A stretch of 9,841 nt of DNA, taken from contig NYZA01000235.1 in assembly GCA_002686955.1 (NCBI GenBank), positions 1-9,841 on the forward strand, given 5' to 3'. The notes below the pieces were generated by a model. That model saw only the letters and a list, made by a program, of their open reading frames with translations. It did not search any database and was not told the DNA's origin. Each line of letters starts with the position of its first letter. The first letter of the stretch is position 1. Made by a program: the position numbers and the translations under genes. Shown one piece after another: positions 6,849 to 9,841 of the stretch. This DNA comes from Gemmatimonadota bacterium. GTDB lineage: Bacteria > GCA-2686955.

Positions 6849-7354
6849 GAGCCCTCCTCCTCTCCGCTTCGTCGCGCCACGAAGAGCGCCCCGATCAAGA
6901 CCACCAGTAGCAAGACCGAGATCTCCTCGAAAGGCAAAAGGTGGGTCGTCATGATCGCGCTGCCGATCGCCTCCGATGTCCCGACCGGCTCCACCGGCGC
7001 GACGAGATCCCAATCGGCCCGCCGCGCCGCGGACCAGATCGCAACGAAGAACCCCCCGGCGATCGCAACGGCGGGCAACGCCTTCAGCGGATCGAGCTTC
7101 AGCTCCATCCCTTCGTGGCGGTGGGTGAGCATGACACCGAAGAGCAGTAGAACCGTGATACCGCCCCCATAGATCAGAAGCTGAGCGGCGGCCAAGAAAT
7201 CGGCCCGCAGAAACACATACATCGCCGCGACACCCAAGAAGGTGAACACGAGCGCGAAAGCCGCCCGCACGATATTCCGCGTGAAGACCACATAAGCGCC
7301 GGTCCCCAGGGTGAGCAGAGCGACCAGATACCAGATCGATGCCTCGAAACTCAT
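6845..7354 (-). CDS. nuoJ: NADH-quinone oxidoreductase subunit J, first copy
   Basis: Membrane subunit (ND6 family) of complex I. Its third helix is thought to switch conformation and link quinone chemistry to proton movement. It has 169 residues and about five hydrophobic segments. The third-helix core reads LLIYGGGITVLLLFGVMLT (residues 59-77), with a Gly triplet at the position of the family's pi-bulge. A last helix (about 144-160) follows PFEEIS, and the end is acidic (SGEEEGS). This helix-3 wording differs from that of the second copy at 852-1355, so the two are divergent paralogues. The ATG start overlaps the nuoI stop as ATGA. GAGG lies seven bases before the ATG, inside the end of nuoI. 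Confidence 0.95.
   Translation of the reverse strand: MSFEASIWYLVALLTLGTGAYVVFTRNIVRAAFALVFTFLGVAAMYVFLRADFLAAAQLLIYGGGITVLLLFGVMLTHRHEGMELKLDPLKALPAVAIAGGFFVAIWSAARRADWDLVAPVEPVGTSEAIGSAIMTTHLLPFEEISVLLLVVLIGALFVARRSGEEEGS
6852..6860 (-). promoter_or_regulatory. Strong ribosome-binding site for nuoK1
   Basis: On the minus strand the bases read GGAGGAGGG. The GGAGG core is seven bases before the ATG at 6848. It lies inside the end of nuoJ1, where it encodes part of the acidic Gly-Glu tail, and it settles the nuoK1 start over the longer open frame. Confidence 0.8.
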
Positions 7355-7986
7355 GGCGCCACCTCTTCGGAGACGCTCGCCTGGGAATCGGCCTCTTCCT
7401 CGACGAATCCCGACGAGGCGCTCTTGTCCTTCTCGGGATTCCGCCCGCAGAGCCCCACTCGCGGGTCGCCCATCAACCCCTCGGCCTTCTCGGCGAGCTC
7501 CGGCTTCTTCTCACGAACCTTCTCGATCACCTGCACGAACTCCTCGCGGAAAAGCGTCATATTTCGCTTCGCCGTCCGCTCCCCCCGCGCCACCAGATCG
7601 TAGTCGAGCGATTTGCGATCGAAGGTCGCCAGCTCGTACTCCGCCCCCATCGTGATGCACTCGGTCGGACAGACCGGAATGCAGTACCAACAGAAGAGAC
7701 ATTTGTTGTAGTCGATGCTGAAGCGCGAGACGAGCACGTTCTCTTTGTCGATCCTGTCGAAGGTCTGCTCGATGCAGCTCACCGGGCAGGCATTGGCGCA
7801 CTGATTGCACGCGATGCAGATGTCGACCTTCAGATGGTGCAACCCCCGAAAACCGTTCGCGACCTTCACCTCTTCGAAGGGGTAGTGAACCGTCACCGAC
7901 TTCTTGAAGAGGTAGCCGAAGGTAACCCGCAGCCCCGCGACCGCGCTCTTCAACCCCTCGTAGATATTTCGGAAATAGGCTCTCAT
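7351..7986 (-). CDS. nuoI: NADH-quinone oxidoreductase subunit I, 2x[4Fe-4S] ferredoxin-like
   Basis: Connecting Fe-S subunit carrying clusters N6a and N6b, which pass electrons towards NuoB and quinone. It has 211 residues. The first cluster motif is CIACNQCANACP (Cys57, 60, 63, 67) and the second is CLFCWYCIPVCP (Cys96, 99, 102, 106), the standard CxxCxxCxxxCP pair. The N-terminus (MRAYFRNIYEGLKSAVAGLR) is the amphipathic helix that lies along the membrane. After about residue 180 comes a tail rich in Glu, Ser and Ala, unlikely to be part of the Fe-S fold. The frame stays open upstream over nuoH to 8316, but ATG 7986 is chosen because the family homology begins there. The ribosome-binding site is weak (GGA six bases upstream), so translation may depend on nuoH 11 bases upstream. 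The stop forms an ATGA overlap with nuoJ1. Confidence 0.97.
   Translation of the reverse strand: MRAYFRNIYEGLKSAVAGLRVTFGYLFKKSVTVHYPFEEVKVANGFRGLHHLKVDICIACNQCANACPVSCIEQTFDRIDKENVLVSRFSIDYNKCLFCWYCIPVCPTECITMGAEYELATFDRKSLDYDLVARGERTAKRNMTLFREEFVQVIEKVREKKPELAEKAEGLMGDPRVGLCGRNPEKDKSASSGFVEEEADSQASVSEEVAP
7362..7365 (-). promoter_or_regulatory. Ribosome-binding site for nuoJ1
   Basis: GAGG on the minus strand, followed by seven bases and then the ATG at 7354. It is embedded in the last codons of nuoI, so nuoJ1 can be started both by this site and by coupling through the ATGA overlap. Confidence 0.6.
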
Positions 7987-7997
7987 CGCGGGTCCGT

Positions 7998-9047
7998 CTA
8001 CACCAGGATCAGCCAGAAGGCCGCCCCGAAAACGTTGATGAAACCGAGGGGTGTCAGCACCTTCCACGCCAGATACATGAGCTGATCCACCCGCAGCCGG
8101 GGGAAGGTCCATCGGAACCACATCTGCACGAAAACGAGCAGCAGCACCTTCGCCATCAGAACAACCGGACCCGGCAGAATCCCCAGGCCGAGCGGATCGT
8201 GCCACCCGCCGAGATAGAGCACGCTCGCCACGACGGCGACCACGAACATCTCGGAGTATTCCGCCAGGAAGAAGAAGGCGAAGCACATCCCCGAGTACTC
8301 GGTGTGAAAGCCGCACACCAGCTCCGACTCCGCCTCGGGCAGATCGAATGGCGCCCGGTTTACCTCAGCGAGCGACGCGAGAAAAAGCGCCCCAAAGGCG
8401 ACGATCGTGAAGGGCCCCCCCGCGAAGATGTTCCAATTCCAGATGCCTCCGGCCTGCACCTCCACGATCCCCTGCATCGACAGCGTGCTCGAAGCGAGAA
8501 GCGCCGGAACCAGCGCGAGCCCGACCGGAATCTCGTACGAAACGATCTGCGCCGCCGCCCGCATCCCCCCGTAGAGGCTCCATTTGTTGTTGCTGGCCCA
8601 CCCCGCCATGATCACACCGATCGCCGATAGCGATGTGATCGCGGCGATATAGAGAACGCCGACGTTCAGATCGGCCACGATCAGCTTCTCGCCCCAGGGG
8701 ATCGGCACGAAGGCCATGAAGGCCGACATGAAGACCACCAGAGGCGCCAGCATGAAGAGCCAGCGATCGGCCATTAGCGGAATGATGTTCTCTTTCAGCA
8801 GCAGCTTCACGCCGTCGGCGATCGACTGTAGCCACCCGTGCCAGTACCCCGTCGTCATCGGCCCCACGCGGCTCTGGATATGGGCCGAGATCTTCCGCTC
8901 CCACCAGACCAGGAACATGCCGTTCAGCGCCACCACGCCGAGCACCGCGGCGCAAGAGGCGAACATGACCAGCATCGCCGCGACACCGGGCGAGAGACCC
9001 GCGAGCAGCGCCCCCGGCAGCGTCAGATTTTGCGCGAGCTCACTCAC
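7998..9047 (-). CDS. nuoH: NADH-quinone oxidoreductase subunit H, complete
   Basis: Membrane subunit (ND1 family) that anchors the peripheral arm and forms the entry of the quinone chamber and the first part of the proton path. It has 349 residues, slightly longer than the usual 320-345, and about eight hydrophobic membrane segments. Diagnostic motifs are WWERKISAHIQSRVGP (residues 48-63), ADGVKLLLKE (77-86), GWASNNKWSLYGGMRAAAQ (149-167), AEVNRAPFDLPEAESEL (227-243, the conserved acidic loop next to the quinone cavity), and RWTFPRLRVDQLM (312-324). The GTG start shares a GTGA overlap with the nuoD stop. A GGGAG lies about 10 bases upstream inside nuoD, which supports coupled translation. The gene ends in TAG 11 bases before nuoI. 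All expected motifs are present and nothing suggests decay. Confidence 0.98.
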   Translation of the reverse strand: MSELAQNLTLPGALLAGLSPGVAAMLVMFASCAAVLGVVALNGMFLVWWERKISAHIQSRVGPMTTGYWHGWLQSIADGVKLLLKENIIPLMADRWLFMLAPLVVFMSAFMAFVPIPWGEKLIVADLNVGVLYIAAITSLSAIGVIMAGWASNNKWSLYGGMRAAAQIVSYEIPVGLALVPALLASSTLSMQGIVEVQAGGIWNWNIFAGGPFTIVAFGALFLASLAEVNRAPFDLPEAESELVCGFHTEYSGMCFAFFFLAEYSEMFVVAVVASVLYLGGWHDPLGLGILPGPVVLMAKVLLLVFVQMWFRWTFPRLRVDQLMYLAWKVLTPLGFINVFGAAFWLILV

Positions 9048-9841
9048 CGGTCCACATCTCCCATGACGACATCGAACGACCCCAAGACCGCCACCAGATC
9101 GGCGATCATCAGCCCAGGCGCCAACTCTCCGATGACCGAGAGATTGCTGAAACAGGGCGAGCGCACCTTGCAGCGCCAGGGCTCGACCTTGCCGTCGGCC
9201 ACGACATAGAAGCCGAGCTCACCCCGCGGCGTCTCGGTTCGGCAATAAACTTCGTTGTATTTCGGCTTCAGGCGCGGCGACACCTTTGCCTGGAAGGGAC
9301 CCCTCGGCACCTTCTCCAGCGCCTGCCGCACGATCCGCACCGACTCGCGCATCTCGCGCAGTCGAACCATGTATCGGTCCCAAGTATCGCCGGTCTTACC
9401 TACATCACCCTTGCCCACGACTACGTCCCAGTCGAATCGGTCGTAGATCGAGTAGGGATCGTCGCGCCGCAGATCCCAGTTCACGCCGCAGGCCCGCAGA
9501 ACCGGCCCCGTGCAGCCGTAGTCGATCGCCATCTTCGCCGGAATCACACCGATACCGGCCGTGCGTTTGATGAAGATCTGATTGTAGGAGAGCAGCCGAT
9601 CGTACTCCTCGAGCTTCGGCTCGAAGTAGTCCAGAAAATCGGCGATCATTCCGAGCTGCCGCGAATCGATATCGCGCATCACTCCGCCCACATAGATATA
9701 GGCGTAGGTGAGCCTCGCACCACACATCTCCTCGAAGATATCGAGAATCTTCTCGCGCTCCCGAAACGCGTACAGAAATGGTGTTATCGCCCCCACATCG
9801 AGCCCAAAAGTGCCGAAGGCCACCAGATGACTGGCGATCCG
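9044..9841 (-). CDS. nuoD: NADH-quinone oxidoreductase subunit D (49 kDa), C-terminal part
   Basis: Peripheral-arm subunit of complex I that, with NuoB and NuoH, forms the quinone-reduction site at the membrane surface. The reading frame is open to the window edge, so 265 C-terminal residues of a protein normally about 400 long are seen. The GTG at 9823 is an internal Val, preceded in frame by RIASHL, and is not the start. Family signatures include GAITPFLYAFREREKILDIF near the beginning, TGPVLRACGVNWDLRRDDPY in the middle, ETPRGELGFYVVADG, and PWRCKVRSPCF near the C-terminus. The protein ends in FDVVMGDVDR, the usual NuoD-type ending. It lacks the C-terminal Cys pair of NiFe-hydrogenase large subunits, which argues against a group 4 hydrogenase. 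The N-terminal quinone-site His and Tyr residues lie outside the window. Its TGA stop overlaps the nuoH GTG start. The next gene is nuoH, not nuoE. Confidence 0.97.
   Translation of the reverse strand, partial: RIASHLVAFGTFGLDVGAITPFLYAFREREKILDIFEEMCGARLTYAYIYVGGVMRDIDSRQLGMIADFLDYFEPKLEEYDRLLSYNQIFIKRTAGIGVIPAKMAIDYGCTGPVLRACGVNWDLRRDDPYSIYDRFDWDVVVGKGDVGKTGDTWDRYMVRLREMRESVRIVRQALEKVPRGPFQAKVSPRLKPKYNEVYCRTETPRGELGFYVVADGKVEPWRCKVRSPCFSNLSVIGELAPGLMIADLVAVLGSFDVVMGDVDR

Noticed and set aside
1-7354. Assembly duplication or pseudogene copies as the source of the second J-K-L
   Set aside because: The copies differ too much (NuoK about 46% identical by hand), frames are intact, and start and stop overlaps are functional-looking.
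7987-8316. N-terminal extension of nuoI by 110 codons
   Set aside because: It runs over the C-terminal part of nuoH in another frame and has no NuoI homology. NuoI proteins begin at the ATG at 7986.
7998-9841. Group 4 NiFe hydrogenase or formate hydrogenlyase instead of complex I
   Set aside because: The NuoD C-terminus ends in GDVDR without the Cys pair that binds the NiFe site, and J, K, L, M and N are all complex I type.

Overview
This 9.8 kb window is a gene-dense, high-GC (roughly 60%) stretch from a bacterium. Every gene lies on the minus strand, so transcription runs from position 9841 towards position 1. It is the membrane-arm half of a respiratory complex I (NADH:quinone oxidoreductase, nuo) operon, with an unexpected second set of membrane-arm genes attached. 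The organism cannot be named from this sequence. A nuoD-nuoH order without nuoE, nuoF and nuoG in between, and the flavour of the first NuoJ and NuoL, recall FCB-type and related lineages, but that is a weak inference.

Layout in transcription order: nuoD (C-terminal 265 residues, 5' end cut by the window edge), nuoH, nuoI, nuoJ1, nuoK1, nuoL1, nuoM, nuoN, nuoJ2, nuoK2 and nuoL2 (N-terminal 177 residues, 3' end cut at position 1). Junctions are extremely tight. There are 4-base GTGA or ATGA overlaps at D/H, I/J1, J1/K1 and J2/K2, M and N abut directly, and the largest gap is 20 bases. There is no intergenic stretch long enough for a promoter or terminator, and no RNA gene, mobile element or CRISPR array was seen.

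Together D, H and I form the quinone-binding and Fe-S connecting part. H, J, K, L, M and N form the membrane proton-pumping arm, with L, M and N as the three antiporter-like pumps. The NADH-oxidising module (E, F, G) is absent from its usual place between D and H. It may be encoded elsewhere, or the complex may take electrons from another donor such as ferredoxin.

The most interesting feature is that only 4 bases after the nuoN stop codon a second nuoJ, nuoK and nuoL series begins. These copies are intact as far as seen, keep their key charged residues, and are clearly divergent from the first set (K1 and K2 are about 46% identical by hand alignment). They are therefore not a recent or artefactual duplication. 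This points to an alternative or extended membrane arm sharing one D-H-I core, or to a second nuo cluster fused in tandem.
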